From an uncultured Eubacteriales bacterium (lineage in GTDB: Bacteria > Bacillota > Clostridia > Oscillospirales > CAG-272), in NCBI GenBank assembly GCA_900546695.1, contig URDX01000002.1, positions 62,001-126,000 of the forward strand: a stretch of 64,000 bases of DNA, written 5' to 3'. Shown here in pieces: positions 17,897-25,940 of the stretch. Positions within the stretch are counted from its first letter, which is position 1. Every line of letters begins with the position of its first letter. The translations under genes were made by a program, and so were the position numbers. Below the pieces are notes generated by a model. That model had not been told where the DNA came from. It worked only from the letters and a program-made list of their open reading frames with translations, and searched no databases.

Positions 17897-20800
17897 TTAT
17901 TTCGGGTCGACCTCGTCGACGGTCAGGCGGATGCGCAGGTCGGACAGCGATCTGCCGTCGTCGCCGAGCAGCAGCATGCGGAAGCGCAGCGGCTCATCCG
18001 AGCGGTTATCCGCTTCTATGACTATTCGATGTCTGCCCTCCGTCATTGTCATGCGGTCGGGTGCGGTCTCCCTGCCGTCGATGTACAGCCGCAGCGGAAC
18101 GCTCCCCCACAGCTGCACGCACACGGGCCCCGTGTGCTCCCTGTCGGCAAATGCGGTCAGAAAATAGTGTTTGCCCGCGCTGTTCGGCACCGTTATTATG
18201 CCGCTCTCGCGGTCGCGCTCGACCTTCTGCATCCATCCGTACAGCCCCTCACCGAGATTGTTCAGCGAGAACTGCGGGTCGGTGTAGTATTCGCGTGCGC
18301 GGGCTATATCCTGCCACGGCTCTATCGGCAGCGTCATGAAGTACTGCACTGCATCGCGCTCCGCCGTGTGCTCACAGTCGAACAGCGCGGCATCGGTCTG
18401 TGCGCCGAGCGCGGACAGCAGCTGCGAATATACGCGGAGATCCTTTTCGTCGCCCGGTCTTGCTGTGAGCGAGGAGACGGTGATGCTGCCGCTGCCGAGC
18501 GTGAGGCGCGACACGAGCGGAAGCGGCTCGCGCGGATGCTCACGGTTCATGCTGACCATCGGGATTATCAGCGCCTCGCGGCGTATGCGGTGCCAGAACG
18601 AGTCCTCCCATATAGTGTTCGGAACATCGCGTACAAGTACCTCGCCGCCATCGATATCGACCGATGAATAGGCGAGCCGTTTGTTCTCGACCTGCCGCGG
18701 CGACATCGGTATCTTGTCGTAGCGGAACAGGTCTACGGGGGAGATGCCGCGCGTTAACGGGTCGCCCGTCGTCTTTGCGTGCGATATCTCTGCGGAATGC
18801 AGCACTATGTGCCTGCCCGCGGAGCGCGAGAGCCTACCGACGCTTTCATCGCTCGGCGATATAATGAGCACGTCTCCGCCGCCGCGCGCAAATGCCGCAA
18901 GTGCGTCGGTGTCCGCGCTTCCGTCGGCAATACAAACGGCGGGTCTGCCATCGGAAAGGCAAACGGCGGGGCTGTCGGCAAGCTCTGCATGCGGCGCCCC
19001 GAGACGGTCGAGCAGGGCTGCCGCATCCGCGCCCGCGGAAAAGACGGTGCGGTACTCGCGCGGCTCAGCCATATCCGCATATGTGAGCATATTGCGCAGC
19101 AGCAGCGTCGCCTGCGGGACGGTCGCTCGGTTTTCGCCGAGCTCTATCTGACAGAGAATGACCGTGCCGCGCCCGAGCTGTGCGGTCATCAGCGGAGACC
19201 ACAGGTCGCCGCCGTCCGCATAATCGCCCGCAGCACATTCGAGCACAAAGGTATATCCGCCGCCCGCGGGCTTTTCGTAGCAGCGGTGTATGAATGCCTC
19301 GGGGCGCTCCTCGGTGACGGTCGGACCCCAGAATATCATGTCGGCATCGGTGATGCCGCGCAGCAGCGGATGCTCAGGGTCGCCCGCATGTGCGCTGAAA
19401 AAGTCGCCGTCGGTCATGCTCAGCCCGCCTATCAGAAAGGTCGACTGTGCAAGAACTATCAGTCTGCCGCCCGCGCGGACGAACTCGCGCAGCTGCTCGC
19501 GCATCGGCTCGGGATCGTCGGTCAGATGCTCGCCGAGCACGAGAATATCGTCATTTCCGAGCTCGGAGAGCGACGAAATGCGGCTGCAGTCGGGGCAGAG
19601 CGTGGCTATCGCGGCGAGGTCGCCGTCGCTGCCGCAGATACGTACCGCATGCCTGAGCGGAAGCGCCTCGGTACGCATGCTGTGCGGGTATATTTTGTAG
19701 CTCTGACGGAGGGTAAAGCGCTCTTCGCCTTCATGCCGCAGTATCAGGGTAAGCTCGGCATGCACGGGCGTGGAAGGCTCGGATTTCGATAGCTCGGACA
19801 GCGGCAGCTCAAGCTCGGCTACCCTGTGTTCTGCGGGCTGCTGCGTAAAGTGCAGCTCGGTGCGGTATTCGATGCCCGCCGCAGTGAAGAGACATTCGAT
19901 CGTCACATCATGCTCGTCGCGAGTGTCGTTGTAGACATCAAAGCTGCGGTGCAGCGGCGCCCCGTCGTAAAAGCTGCTGTCGTATTCGCGGCGGATAAGC
20001 GTTACCGGCCGGTACGCCTCACGCATGAACGCCATCACGGGATTCTCGCGGCAGAGCGGGTATTCGGGCGGCAGCAGGCCGTTATTCACGGTCAGTGAAT
20101 ATTTCGGTATCATCGGCATACGAGGGTTACCCGTGACGATATCGCGGTCGGGCATGCTGCGAGTGAAATAGTAGGCAAAGTTGAAGGTGGATATCCCCGA
20201 TACGCCGTTTCGCCTTGCATCCTCCTGGAACAGCCGTTCCTTCGTTGCAAAGCCGATGGCGCACGGCTCGAAATCGTCGTATGCCCCGAGCCCGACGTAT
20301 GTGCTCGCGTTCTGCGGGCAGATGAACCACATTCCGCCGTGCTCGCCCACCGTCAGCGGCTTTTCGCGCCGCCACTGCGCGAGCGTTCCGTCTATATTAT
20401 AATGGTAGCTTTCTATCTCGGTCTGCTCGTACGGCAGCAGACGGTTGTCGCCGTCGAGCGATATCATGCGCGTCGGGTCCTCTCGGTGCATCGCCGCCAT
20501 CCATTCGGGGATATGCAGCTTGAATTCATCTCGCCCGTCGACCCATCGCATCTCATTTTCGATGCTCCAGAAGATAATGCATGGGTGGTTTCGGTCTCGG
20601 CGCACGAGACGCACCGCATGTCTGCCGCAGCGCTCGAGATACTGCGGGTGTGCGGCATCCATGCCCTTTCCCGAGCCGTATATCGCGGTCTCGTCGACGA
20701 TGAGCATTCCGACCTCGTCCGCCGCGTCAAGGTAGTAGCGCGGGTGCGGCTCGGCGTGCAGACGCACGTAATTTACGCCGTTCTGCCTACAGAGCTCGTA

Positions 20801-21724
20801 CCAGTTCAGCGCGTACTGCTTTGTCATCTGGACATACCCCTGAAAATGCCATGAGTCGCCGCGCAGATTAATCGGCTTGCCGTTGAGAATGAATTTCGTC
20901 CCCTCCGTCCAGATCTCGCGAAAGCCGAAACGCTCGGCGCAGCTGTCAAGCAGCTCCCCGCCGCACCGCAGCTCCGCGCGCAGACGGTAGAGCTTGGGGT
21001 TGTCCGTATCCCAGTATTCCGCGTCCTCCCATCGGCAGACCGCCCCGCCGCTGCCGCCGTCAAACGACAGCACAGCGCGCTCGCCGTCAAGTACCTCGTA
21101 GTGCATGTGCGCGTCGGTCGGAGCGTCGGTGAGCTCGGGCAGCACGGACAGCTCGCCACGCCGCACCGAGCAGCGTATCGCAAGGTCGGAAATATGGCTC
21201 TGCGGCAGCACCGTGAGCGAAATATCGCCCCATATACCGCGCAGATTTGTGCCGAACCATGAGCCTGTCAGACCCGTAGTCTTGACCGCGCCGGACGGCA
21301 GAGTTGTGCTCTCAAACGACGTGCAGACGAATGTAATCTCCGCCTCACCGTCATTTATTACGTCGGTTATATCGACGTGCAGCGGCAGAAACATCTCGTC
21401 ATGGTCGCAGATATGCCTGCCGTCGACATAGAGCGCGCAGCGCTGCGCGATCCCCTCCGCATGCAGAAATACACGCTCCCCCCGCTCGGCGCGGATGCTC
21501 ACGCGGCGGCGCAGAACGCCCGTATCCGCCTCGTTCCACCGCTCGGGGTAGCCGAACACGTCGCCCGGGTGACAGTCGCGCAGAGTGATGCCCGGCCTCT
21601 TCCATCCCGACGGGACGGTAATGCTCTCCGCTTCGGGCAGGCTGTCGGGCAGCGACGTGTCGCACTGCCTGTCATATAGCGGGAAGAACTCCCATACTCC
21701 GTCGATATTAACCGTTCTTCTCAT
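17897..21724 (-). CDS. Large glycoside hydrolase family 2 protein
   Basis: A 1275-residue protein with a GH2 core: N-terminal jelly-roll sugar-binding domain (about 1-180), immunoglobulin-like domain (to about 275), and the TIM barrel from about residue 280 (GKPINLRGDSWHFQG, then YVRLHAEPHPRYYLDAADEVGMLIVDE as the characteristic strand region). The acid/base pair is N390-E391 in IENEM; the likely nucleophile is E461 in VGEHGG. There is no signal peptide, so it acts inside the cell. The last ~600 residues go beyond the usual enzyme: two segments resemble class I glutamine-amidotransferase-like (beta-galactosidase trimerisation) folds near residues 720 and 920 (DILVLGEHL, GGDVLIIS), plus a C-terminal beta domain. 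Substrate (beta-galactoside, glucuronide or mannoside) is not determined. Confidence 0.88.
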   Translation of the reverse strand: MRRTVNIDGVWEFFPLYDRQCDTSLPDSLPEAESITVPSGWKRPGITLRDCHPGDVFGYPERWNEADTGVLRRRVSIRAERGERVFLHAEGIAQRCALYVDGRHICDHDEMFLPLHVDITDVINDGEAEITFVCTSFESTTLPSGAVKTTGLTGSWFGTNLRGIWGDISLTVLPQSHISDLAIRCSVRRGELSVLPELTDAPTDAHMHYEVLDGERAVLSFDGGSGGAVCRWEDAEYWDTDNPKLYRLRAELRCGGELLDSCAERFGFREIWTEGTKFILNGKPINLRGDSWHFQGYVQMTKQYALNWYELCRQNGVNYVRLHAEPHPRYYLDAADEVGMLIVDETAIYGSGKGMDAAHPQYLERCGRHAVRLVRRDRNHPCIIFWSIENEMRWVDGRDEFKLHIPEWMAAMHREDPTRMISLDGDNRLLPYEQTEIESYHYNIDGTLAQWRREKPLTVGEHGGMWFICPQNASTYVGLGAYDDFEPCAIGFATKERLFQEDARRNGVSGISTFNFAYYFTRSMPDRDIVTGNPRMPMIPKYSLTVNNGLLPPEYPLCRENPVMAFMREAYRPVTLIRREYDSSFYDGAPLHRSFDVYNDTRDEHDVTIECLFTAAGIEYRTELHFTQQPAEHRVAELELPLSELSKSEPSTPVHAELTLILRHEGEERFTLRQSYKIYPHSMRTEALPLRHAVRICGSDGDLAAIATLCPDCSRISSLSELGNDDILVLGEHLTDDPEPMREQLREFVRAGGRLIVLAQSTFLIGGLSMTDGDFFSAHAGDPEHPLLRGITDADMIFWGPTVTEERPEAFIHRCYEKPAGGGYTFVLECAAGDYADGGDLWSPLMTAQLGRGTVILCQIELGENRATVPQATLLLRNMLTYADMAEPREYRTVFSAGADAAALLDRLGAPHAELADSPAVCLSDGRPAVCIADGSADTDALAAFARGGGDVLIISPSDESVGRLSRSAGRHIVLHSAEISHAKTTGDPLTRGISPVDLFRYDKIPMSPRQVENKRLAYSSVDIDGGEVLVRDVPNTIWEDSFWHRIRREALIIPMVSMNREHPREPLPLVSRLTLGSGSITVSSLTARPGDEKDLRVYSQLLSALGAQTDAALFDCEHTAERDAVQYFMTLPIEPWQDIARAREYYTDPQFSLNNLGEGLYGWMQKVERDRESGIITVPNSAGKHYFLTAFADREHTGPVCVQLWGSVPLRLYIDGRETAPDRMTMTEGRHRIVIEADNRSDEPLRFRMLLLGDDGRSLSDLRIRLTVDEVDPK

Positions 21725-21914
21725 GTCCCCTTACCCCCGTTTCGGCATCGCGCCGTGCTTTTTTGTATGCAGCCGTAAATTTTGTGTGTTTTACGCGCCG
21801 TGCGGCTTGGACGGTGCGCAGACCGTGAGCATGCTGTGCCGCGCTTCGCTCGGATGCCCGTTTTTTGCTGTGCTGTATATAAAAAGGAAATAAATTGCAA
21901 TCTTCTGTCGCCTA

Positions 21915-21943
21915 AGTATAGCACAAATAATGGACTCAGTCAA
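21915..21943 (-). promoter_or_regulatory. Promoter of the GH2 gene
   Basis: On the minus strand: TTGACT (21938-21943), 17 bases, TATACT (21915-21920). Confidence 0.75.
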
Positions 21944-21995
21944 TCATCTTTACAAAATTCGGTTAAAGAATGTGAATTGTTCCGCGCGGGGGATA

Positions 21996-22037
21996 TAAAA
22001 ACAGCCCGACGCGGATCGAGGTGACCCTGTCGGACTG
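21996..22037 (-). terminator. Terminator of the DUF4430 lipoprotein gene
   Basis: On the minus strand a 9-bp stem with one G-U pair (22029-22037 with 22002-22010), an 18-base loop, then TTTTTAT. Confidence 0.65.
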
Positions 22038-22129
22038 CGGCTGAATTGCCTGTATTGCTGCATCGACCGATGCAGCCGCGCCGCGCGATGCGGTGCAATT
22101 CTGCGCTGCACGGTCTGTGCGGGCGGTGA

Positions 22130-22576
22130 TTATTTAGTATACACGAGACGATATACGGTATCCTTTGTGCCGTCGAGCTTTTCGCCGTCGACACCCGTAG
22201 TCGCGTATTCGTCACCGATATAGAAAGCCCAGTAGCTGCCGTCAGCGGTGTAATCCGCCTTGATGCCGTTTACGGAGGTGATAAAGAGACCGTACTCGCT
22301 GCTGTCGCCCTCGACGAGCTTGTTTTCGAGCAGGGCATCGCCGAGCGTTTCGGCATCTGTTTTAATCGTGAACGTGACCTTGTTTTCCTCTGCCTCTACC
22401 TCGACAGTAACCGTCTTTTCACCCTTGCCGAGCGTAGAATCCTTTGTGTAGACGGCGTTTTCCCACAGACCTGTTTTCGAGACCTCGTTTCCGCATGCGG
22501 CGAGTCCGAGCACGCATGTGAGTACGATAATGACCGACAGCACCGAGTTCAGTGCGGCTTTGATGTTTGCTTTCAT
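22130..22576 (-). CDS. DUF4430 domain lipoprotein
   Basis: A 148-residue surface lipoprotein. Residues 1-26 form a type II signal peptide with the lipobox LAAC before Gly. The rest holds a DUF4430 (transcobalamin-C-terminal-like) domain with the typical end GSYWAFYIGDEYATTGVDG. Homologous domains occur in cobalamin- and carbohydrate-related surface proteins, but no B12 riboswitch is present here, so the ligand is unknown. The ATG at 22576 is chosen because it begins the signal peptide and follows AAGGAGAAGAAAAA; the frame is open 43 codons upstream through the promoter region. Divergent from marR. Confidence 0.82.
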   Translation of the reverse strand: MKANIKAALNSVLSVIIVLTCVLGLAACGNEVSKTGLWENAVYTKDSTLGKGEKTVTVEVEAEENKVTFTIKTDAETLGDALLENKLVEGDSSEYGLFITSVNGIKADYTADGSYWAFYIGDEYATTGVDGEKLDGTKDTVYRLVYTK

Positions 22577-22693
22577 TTTTTCTTCTCCTTGACAAATGTT
22601 TTTTCGGAATGTCGCTGCCGCGCGCTGCACGGCGAAAAAACGACCCCGTGACAGATCACCGCAATCTATTACCGCGATGGAGCATCGCGATAG

Positions 22694-22722
22694 ATTATAA
22701 CGCATTTCCCGTTTTTTTTCAA
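22694..22722 (-). promoter_or_regulatory. Promoter of the DUF4430 lipoprotein gene
   Basis: On the minus strand: TTGAAA (22717-22722), 17 bases, TATAAT (22694-22699). An inverted repeat (AATCTAT..CGCGATG at 22663-22679 with CATCGCGATAGATT at 22683-22696) overlaps the -10 and start point and could be an operator or a 5' stem. Confidence 0.8.
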
Positions 22723-22785
22723 GTGTGCAAAAAGAAAACGGAATGCGAAGCGGAAAGTAATTCGGCGCCGACCGATGCGCGGGGC

Positions 22786-22814
22786 TTGACAGGGGCGCGT
22801 CCGTGTGTTATAAT
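22786..22814 (+). promoter_or_regulatory. Promoter of the marR-tauE operon
   Basis: TTGACA (22786-22791), 17 bases, TATAAT (22809-22814): a perfect consensus promoter. Confidence 0.92.
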
Positions 22815-22816
22815 AG

Positions 22817-22843
22817 TTCAAATTTGAAATATTCAAAAATGAA
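22817..22843. promoter_or_regulatory. Tandem palindromic operators, probably for MarR
   Basis: TTCAAATTTGAA (22817-22828, perfect palindrome) and TTCAAAAATGAA (22832-22843, near palindrome) begin 15 bases apart and cover the transcription start of marR. Size, symmetry and place suit MarR autorepression. Confidence 0.7.
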
Positions 22844-22862
22844 TCAAGAGAGGGATGCCGAC

Positions 22863-23297
22863 ATGAATGCGGGTGTGGAATTTATCAAAAAAACGGCGCT
22901 TGCCTACGATGCGGTATGCAAGCCGCTGTGTCGGGAGCTCGGGCTGCCGCAGACGGCGTTTGACATTCTGATGTTTCTGGCGAACAATCCCGAGTTTAAA
23001 ACGGCGGGGGATATCGTGAACATCCGTCGGATTAAGCCGAATCTTGTCTCGGTCAACGTCGACCGACTCGTAAGAAGCGGATATCTCGAGCGCAGGAGCG
23101 TCTGCGGTGATCGCAGAAAGACGCTGCTGCTGCCGACGGGGCAGGCGGAGCCGATAATCCGCCGCGGGCGGGAGCTGCAGGAGCGTTTTTCCGAGCTCAT
23201 GCTTGACGGTCTGAGCGCGGAGGAGCGGGAGCGATTGCTCAAGGCACTCGAGGCAATAGGCAAAAATCTTGACAAGGTACTGAAGGAGAATGTTTGA
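22863..23297 (+). CDS. MarR family transcriptional regulator
   Basis: A 144-residue winged-helix protein. The segment FDILMFLANNPEFKTAGDIVNIRRIKPNLVSVNVDRLV (about residues 38-75) is the helix-turn-helix, and GYLERRSVCGDRRKTLLLPT the beta wing. The ATG at 22863 follows GAGAGG; an ATG at 22839 would lie inside the operator region. It overlaps the ribosome site of tauE. With the operators in front it most likely represses its own operon, and the cargo is the TauE-like exporter, so a sulfur-containing or anionic effector is plausible (inference). Confidence 0.9.
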   Translation: MNAGVEFIKKTALAYDAVCKPLCRELGLPQTAFDILMFLANNPEFKTAGDIVNIRRIKPNLVSVNVDRLVRSGYLERRSVCGDRRKTLLLPTGQAEPIIRRGRELQERFSELMLDGLSAEERERLLKALEAIGKNLDKVLKENV

Positions 23298-23298
23298 G

Positions 23299-24078
23299 AT
23301 GAAGCTGCTGATAACCGTAATTGTGACATTTTTCGCGGGAATGGGAGCGGGGCTCGGTACGGGCTTTGCGGGCATGAGTGCTGCGGCGGTGATAAGCCCG
23401 ATGCTTATTACCTTCCTCGGCATGGAGCCGTATACGGCGGTGGGCATCGCGCTCGCCTCCGACGTGCTCGCTTCCGCCGTATCCGCCTATACGTACGGCA
23501 GGAGCAAGAATCTCGATATCCGCAACGGTATAATAATGATGGCGAGCGTGCTTGCCTTTACCGTCGCAGGCAGCTATGCAGCGAGTCTGCTGCCGTCGGC
23601 TACGATGGGCAGCTTTTCGGTGGTCATGACCTTCCTGCTCGGTATAAAATTCATCGTCCGCCCCGTTATGACGACAAAGGAAGCTATGGCGGGAGTCTCG
23701 GCTGAAAAGCGCGCGGCGCAGTCGGTAATCTGCGGTGCGGTGATAGGTCTCATCTGCGGCTTTGTCGGCGCGGGCGGCGGAATGATGATGCTGCTTATAC
23801 TGACCTCGGTGCTCGGCTATGAGCTTAAGACCGCGGTAGGTACGAGCGTGTTCATTATGACGTTTACCGCGCTCACGGGTGCGGTGTCGCATTTCGTCAT
23901 AGGCGGTGCGCCCGATATCACCGTGCTTGTGCTCTGCGTTGCATTTACTCTGCTGTGGGCGCGCATCGCGGCGGTGTTTGCTAACCGTGCCGAGCCGCGC
24001 ACGCTCAACCGCGCGACGGGTGTTGTACTCGTCGTGCTCGGTGCGGTGATATTCGCCTTCTCGCTGATAGCAAAATGA
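23299..24078 (+). CDS. TauE/SafE family membrane exporter
   Basis: A 259-residue membrane protein with about eight helices and two halves, each with a Gly-rich first helix (GMGAGLGTGFAGMSAAAVISP near residue 15 and GFVGAGGGMMMLLILTSVLGY near residue 155), as in the sulfite exporter TauE/SafE family. ATG at 23299 is preferred because AAGGAG lies 10 bases upstream; an ATG at 23290 is only one base from that site. Co-transcribed with marR. Family members move sulfite, sulfoacetate or other organic anions; the substrate here is unknown. Confidence 0.87.
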   Translation: MKLLITVIVTFFAGMGAGLGTGFAGMSAAAVISPMLITFLGMEPYTAVGIALASDVLASAVSAYTYGRSKNLDIRNGIIMMASVLAFTVAGSYAASLLPSATMGSFSVVMTFLLGIKFIVRPVMTTKEAMAGVSAEKRAAQSVICGAVIGLICGFVGAGGGMMMLLILTSVLGYELKTAVGTSVFIMTFTALTGAVSHFVIGGAPDITVLVLCVAFTLLWARIAAVFANRAEPRTLNRATGVVLVVLGAVIFAFSLIAK

Positions 24079-24121
24079 GAAACAAAATGCAATACTCAGA
24101 AAAAAACTCCGCTCGTCCGAT

Positions 24122-24526
24122 ATGACGCGCGGCGGCATAACGGGAAGTCTCGTGCTCTTCGCTCTGCCTATGACGGCGAGCAATATGATGCAGCAGCTCT
24201 ACAATATCGCGGATACCTTGATAGTCGGGCGCGCGGTAGGGTGTCCCGGGATGTCGGTGGTGCTGACGGTCGTTTCGCTCGGCACCCGTGTGCTGCTTGC
24301 GTATGCGCTTGCGGGCGTGATAGGCGAGGCGGGAATTTGGATGTCTGTTCCGATAGACCGGGCACTTGCCGACACAGTCGGCTACGGATACTATCTGCTG
24401 CGCCGTCGCAGCCTGCTTCCGCATGGTGACGGAGCGCTCCCGCATAGCGCCGTGACGATAAATAAACGGTTCTGCGCGGCATCGCAAAACGAAAAAAACG
24501 ACCTATTTCACTTTTATTTCCGATAG
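24122..24526 (+). pseudogene. MATE transporter reduced by internal deletion
   Basis: The 134-codon frame begins like a complete MATE protein (ITGSLVLFALPMTASNMMQQ, then YNIADTLIVGRAVG) and after about residue 42 jumps to sequence typical of the last two MATE helices (VVSLGTRVLLAYALAG, GEAGIWMSVPI). About 300 residues of the normal protein are missing, while the frame is kept. The final ~35 residues are not MATE-like. This is best explained as a decayed gene with a large in-frame deletion. It follows tauE by 43 bases and may once have been part of that operon. Confidence 0.75.
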
Positions 24527-24551
24527 AATACAATTTTTTTTGAAAAAACTC

Positions 24552-24580
24552 TTGCAAAGTGCTGTATCATATGATATAAT
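24552..24580 (+). promoter_or_regulatory. Promoter of the c-di-GMP riboswitch leader
   Basis: TTGCAA (24552-24557), 17 bases, TATAAT (24575-24580). The start point near 24587 gives a leader of about 180 bases before the first gene. Confidence 0.87.
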
Positions 24581-24613
24581 CTAAGTGGGAAACAAGGCAG
24601 TTTTTTATAGAAT

Positions 24614-24690
24614 CATATGATCGGCAAATCAGCTGAAAGGCTGAGACGCAAAGCTATGGTGTCTAAACGGATATACCGCATGACCGACCG
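24614..24690 (+). promoter_or_regulatory. Cyclic-di-GMP-I (GEMM-I) riboswitch aptamer
   Basis: The conserved GEMM-I elements are in order: GGCAAA (24623-24628), a GAAA-capped hairpin (TCAGC at 24629-24633, GAAA at 24635-24638, GCTGA at 24640-24644), GACGCAAAGC (24644-24653), a second stem region with CTAAA (24663-24667), and the closing GACCGACC. The basal P1 helix can form from 24618-24624 with 24684-24690. It senses the second messenger c-di-GMP. Because the 3' side of P1 overlaps the 5' arm of the following terminator, ligand binding should favour read-through (an ON switch); this direction is inference from base pairing. Confidence 0.9.
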
Positions 24691-24737
24691 GCTGCATCAT
24701 CGCACATTGTGCGGTAATGCAGCCGGTCTTATTTTTT
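24686..24737 (+). terminator. Riboswitch expression platform: intrinsic terminator
   Basis: A perfect 12-bp stem (GACCGGCTGCAT at 24686-24697 with ATGCAGCCGGTC at 24717-24728), extended by an inner 5-bp stem (CGCAC/GTGCG), is followed by TTATTTTTT. Its 5' arm shares bases with the aptamer P1 helix, so the two structures exclude each other. Confidence 0.88.
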
Positions 24738-24767
24738 GCGCACCGATCGGTATTTACGGAGGTCTCT

Positions 24768-25784
24768 ATGAAAAAATCATTTTGGGGTTATAACATTGCT
24801 AAGGTTGACGAGAACATCTCCTTTCTCGAAACTCAGAATATCAAGCTTGAGCGTCAGGTAAAGCAGCTGACACGCGAGCTCGAGGAGGCGCGCAGCGCGA
24901 ATACCGCGGCGGGTGCGATAGAGAACAGCACGGCGGGCGCATCCGGAAGCGCGGCAGCTGCATCAAACGGCGCACAGGCAAAGATAGATGAGCTCGAGGC
25001 ACGCATCGCCGCTTTGACGGCGGAAAACAGGGCACTCACCGAGCGTGCGGCATCGCTTGAGAGTGAGAATATGCAGCTGGGCGCACGGCTGTCCGAGGCT
25101 TCTGAAACCGAGACAATCGAGCGGATAGGTGATATCTGCATGAGTGCATATTCGGATATGAATGCGGCAAAGCAAAGAACGCGTGAGCAGCTCGAGGAGT
25201 ATCTTGCTCGCTTCTGGAATGAGTGGCAGGGCTGCCGCGACCGTCTTACCGAGCTTGCATCGCAGCTTGAGGAAAAGCAGATACAGAGCCGCGAGTCGTT
25301 TATATCGTATGCCGACTGCATTCTCCGCGCTTACGGCGATATGCGTGACGACAGTGCACGTCTGCGCGACGGAATAGGCGAGCTGACCGCAGCGGAGGAT
25401 GGAATCCGCGAGGGCATGGAGCGGCTGCTGCATGAGCTTGACAGCGAACCGCCCGAGACCGCAGCAGAGCCCGAGTCTGTCGAGACAGAGGCGGAAGAGG
25501 AGGGAGGGTCCGAGCAGGACTGTTCGATAATCGATGCCGTACGTATTCTGGAGAGAACAAAAAAACGCCGCACCCGAGAGAACGAGACGCATGAGTTGAA
25601 GACGGAAAAGGACGATTTCGATCGTGCGGTAGCCGTCGGAGCTTCCGATGAGCTGAAAAACGACACCGAAAGGGCATCCTCGGACGGAGCAGCTGCAGGA
25701 CGCACAGCGCAGGACGGTGCTGCGGGCGAGGAAGAAAGACCGACGGGAATATTCCACGACGTGAATCTCCGCAATATTATCTGA
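24768..25784 (+). CDS. DivIVA-like coiled-coil protein
   Basis: A 338-residue cytosolic protein, first gene after the c-di-GMP riboswitch. Its N-terminus FWGYNIAKVDENISFLETQN followed by a heptad coiled coil resembles DivIVA/GpsB (GY..EVD..L). A low-complexity Ala/Ser/Gly stretch (about 45-70) is followed by further coiled coil (70-230), an acidic linker and a C-terminal end ETPTG-like segment with IFHDVNLRNII. ATG at 24768 follows ACGGAGGTCTCT; an in-frame GTG or ATG at 24717 lies within the terminator. I infer a scaffold that places the matrix machinery at a cell site; no enzyme motif is visible. Confidence 0.75.
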   Translation: MKKSFWGYNIAKVDENISFLETQNIKLERQVKQLTRELEEARSANTAAGAIENSTAGASGSAAAASNGAQAKIDELEARIAALTAENRALTERAASLESENMQLGARLSEASETETIERIGDICMSAYSDMNAAKQRTREQLEEYLARFWNEWQGCRDRLTELASQLEEKQIQSRESFISYADCILRAYGDMRDDSARLRDGIGELTAAEDGIREGMERLLHELDSEPPETAAEPESVETEAEEEGGSEQDCSIIDAVRILERTKKRRTRENETHELKTEKDDFDRAVAVGASDELKNDTERASSDGAAAGRTAQDGAAGEEERPTGIFHDVNLRNII

Positions 25785-25940
25785 TTTATAAGCTTTTATA
25801 GCTGCTTCTGCGGCAGGTGCTGCAGAAGAGCCTTGTGCATAACACACGTAAGGCGATTTGATTCAGCGGCTGCGTGCCGCATATGAGACATTGCAATTCT
25901 GCAGCTGTATGCTGCATGAGACTGACAAGGAGAGACGGCG

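Larger units (their letters stand above)
21725..22129. other. Gene-free stretch: GH2 leader and terminator of the DUF4430 gene
   Basis: 405 bases. The minus-strand promoter of the GH2 gene (21915-21943) gives a leader of about 180 bases in which I recognise no riboswitch. The remainder carries the terminator of the upstream lipoprotein gene. Confidence 0.6.

Noticed and set aside
18779..19792. Open frame of 337 codons on the + strand opposite the GH2 gene
   Set aside because: Arg/Ala-rich shadow of the GH2 coding sequence; the GH2 motifs fix the true strand.
21725..21908. Riboswitch in the GH2 leader
   Set aside because: No known aptamer consensus could be recognised.
22130..22576. Cobalamin-uptake role for the DUF4430 lipoprotein
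   Set aside because: No B12 riboswitch and no btu or cob gene nearby; the domain alone does not prove it.
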